From the NCBI RefSeq assembly GCF_033958435.1, contig NC_134145.1:37909501-37973500 (forward strand): 64,000 bases of DNA, read 5' to 3'. Positions 48,101 through 51,100 of the stretch are shown one piece after another. The first letter of the stretch is position 1. The number at the start of each line of letters is the position of its first letter. The position numbers and the translations under genes are program-made. The notes under the pieces were generated by a model. The model saw only the letters and a list, made by a program, of their open reading frames with translations, did not search any database and was not told the DNA's origin. This DNA is from Carettochelys insculpta. Lineage: Eukaryota > Chordata > Testudines > Carettochelyidae.

Positions 48101-51100
48101 GTCTTTACCAAAACCCTGGCAGTGGTATCAGCCTACCTGCACAGACCGGGGGTGTTTATTTTCCCATATCTGGACGACTGTCTACTGAAAGGGGCCTCAA
48201 AAGCAGAGGTCCTATGCATGATACGCGTCACCGCGAACACGTTTACTTCGCTGGGCCTAGTTATCAACCTCGCAAAGTCAAAGACCGAACACGCGCAAGC
48301 TATAGAGTTCATAGGGGCACGCATAAACTCTATCACAGCAAGAGTATACCTGCCTGACGCCCACTTCCGCGCCATCAACTCCTGGGTGCAAGTCATGACG
48401 TACAGCCCCATGGTGCCAGTCCTAACGTGTCTGCAACTGTTGGGGCACATGGCGGCAGCGACGTTTGTGGTACAGAATGCCAGGTTACACATGCAAAGCC
48501 TGCAGCATTGGCTGGCGAGTGTTTACAAACCGGCATCCCACACTGTCCACAGGGTAGTGTCGCTCATGACGGAGGTGCGCAGATCCCTAGCGTGGTGGGA
48601 AAACCCCGAGAATCTGCTAGTGGGGGTGCCTTTCCACCAACCACAAATTTCTATTTTTCTTACTACCGACGCCTCCCACATAGGATGGGGAGCTCACATT
48701 GGCAGCAAGGTGACGCAAGGGCTGTGGTCCCCTGTGGAACAGACACTGCACATAAACATACTGGAGCTCAGAGCAGTGTTCAACGCGTGCAGACATTTTC
48801 GAGAATACCTGCATGGCAAGGTAGTTGGGATCAATACCGACAATACCTCCACTATGTTCTACATCAATCGACAAGGAGGGGCACGATCCCGTGCGTTATG
48901 TGTGGAAGCAGTCCGATTGTGGAACTGGTGCATCGCCAACAACATAACGTTGAAAGCCTCATACTTGCCGGGCACCCACAACGTGAAGGCAGATCAGCTG
49001 AGCAGGCGCTTCACACTCATGCACGAATGGCAGATCCGCTCTGACCTGCTACGGCGCATATTTTGTACATGGGGGTTTCCCCAACTCGATTTGTTTGCCA
49101 CCCAGTACAACAAGAAGTGTTCCCAGTACTGCTCCAGAGCAGGAATAGGGCAGGAGGTCTCTGGGGGACGCATTCATGATTTCATGGAAGGGCCCTCTAC
49201 TCTATGTGTTTCCCCCCACAACGCTTATCCACAAGGTTCTGCAGAAAGCCAGAAGGAGAGAGCTCGCATGATACTCATAGTTCCAACTTGGGACCGGCAA
49301 CAATGGTTTCCCTTGCTTCTACGCATGTCAGATCATCCACCACTCCCCCTACCGGTGGTGCTGGACTTACTCACGCAGGCTCAGGGGTCCATAGTGCACC
49401 CGCACCCTCAGGGACTGCGCCTACAAGCATGGTTAATCCATGGCTCAGCGCCTTAGAGAGCACGTGTACGGAGGGAGTACAACAAGTCTTGGAGTGTAGC
49501 CGAAGGACCTCCACCAGGAGGACTTATGAACAGAAATGGACTCAATTTACAGCCTGGTGTTCTGCCAAACAGTTAGCTCCCCTTGACGTTCCTATAACCG
49601 TAATACTAGAATACATATTGGACCTCAAACGAGACAGGCTTTCTCTATCCTCGCTAAAGGTCCACCTCGCTGCTATATCAGCTTTTCGGCATACAGAGGA
49701 AGGGCCCACTGTATTTGCCCACCCTATCGTCACAAGGTTCTTGAAGGGGCTGGTAAACCTGTACCCCCCTCAAAAACCGCTTCCGCTGTCGTGGAGTTTG
49801 GGCTTGGTGCTCAGCACGCTATCAGGACCACCCTTTGAACCATTAGCCATGGTACCCCTCCGACTCCTTATGATGAAAACTACCTTCCTCCTTGCGATTA
49901 CGTCAGCCCGCAGGGTGAGCGAGCTCGCAGCAGTGATGGCAACGCCTCACTGCACAGTATTCTCAAAGGAGGCGGTAATCTTATGGTTACACCCAGCCTT
50001 CGTTCCAAAAGTTTCCTCGGAGTTCCATCTTAACGGACCAATAGTTTTACCCTCGTTTTACCCGAAGCCTCACAGCTCCATCAAGGAGGCGCGTCTACAT
50101 CTCCTAGACGTGAGAAGGGCGCTGGCCTTTTACATAGACGGAACTAAGTCCTTCCGGAAAACAGACAGGCTTCTGGTGTCTCTCACTCCCAGGTAAAAAG
50201 GGGAAGGCCTCTCTTCACAGAGAATTTCAAAGCACATTGTGTCCTGTATAAAAACGTACTACGAGCTTTGAAAGACCCCTTTGTTGGCCCCGCCTAGGGC
50301 TCACTCCACCAGGTCGGTGGCGGCATCAACAGCCTTTTTCAAGGGCATCGCGTTAAAAGACATCTGTAGAGCGGCAACCTGGTCATCCTATGACACCTTC
50401 ACCAAGCATTATGCCCTGCATCGGGTATTCGAGGAGAATACCCATCTGTCGACAGCAGTCCTCTTGGGGGCAAGCTACACATGAATCGATTACCCACCTC
50501 CTTACTTGGGTTACTGCTGGGTAGTCACCTATTGTGGAGCACCCACGGGGACCACTCAAAGAAGAAAGAGAAGTTACTCACCTGTAGTAATGATGGTTCT
50601 TCAAGATGTGTCCCCGTGGGTGCTCCACCACCCGCCCATCCTCCCCAGTTCGGATCTCTGTCTGGTGTTTTTCAGGAGCATCCGAGGCAGTTGGTCAAGG
50701 AACTGGCAGGGACCGGATCGTGCACATGGCCGGGGGCGCGCAAGGGAGCGGCGCACGTCACCGCATGTGCGATCCAATAGAAACTGCTAGAAGAATTCCG
50801 ACCTGTGGTGCCAGGAGAGCCCGACACCTATTGTGGAGCACCCACGGGGACACATCTCGAAGAACCATCGTTATTACAGGTGAGTAACTTCTCTTTCACA
50901 CTACATATATATAGTGGCAAGGTGCCACCTCCACCTTGGCTCCGGCCCCTGGCCTCTTCCCGACAGACCTGTTGACCTGGCTTAGGCAGGGGAGCCCACC
51001 GCTCCTCCCTCCCGAGCCCTACTGTCGGCACTCTCCTCCTGATCTGCTCTTACTCCTTTTTGCTTCCTTCACAGTGTCTCTCACACTCCCCTACCTTCTC

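Larger units (their letters stand above)
44807..50896 (+). mobile_element. DIRS-type retrotransposon, copy B (best preserved)
   Basis: About 6.09 kb in intron 6, same strand as PLPPR4. Complete layout: left terminal repeat (44807-44980), gag (45258-47514), RT/RNase H (47234-49456), tyrosine recombinase (49204-50484), internal complementary region (50522-50630) and right terminal repeat (50692-50896). The three coding regions overlap in different frames, usual for the group. No methyltransferase-like domain was noticed in the RT frame, though some DIRS elements carry one. Confidence 0.94.
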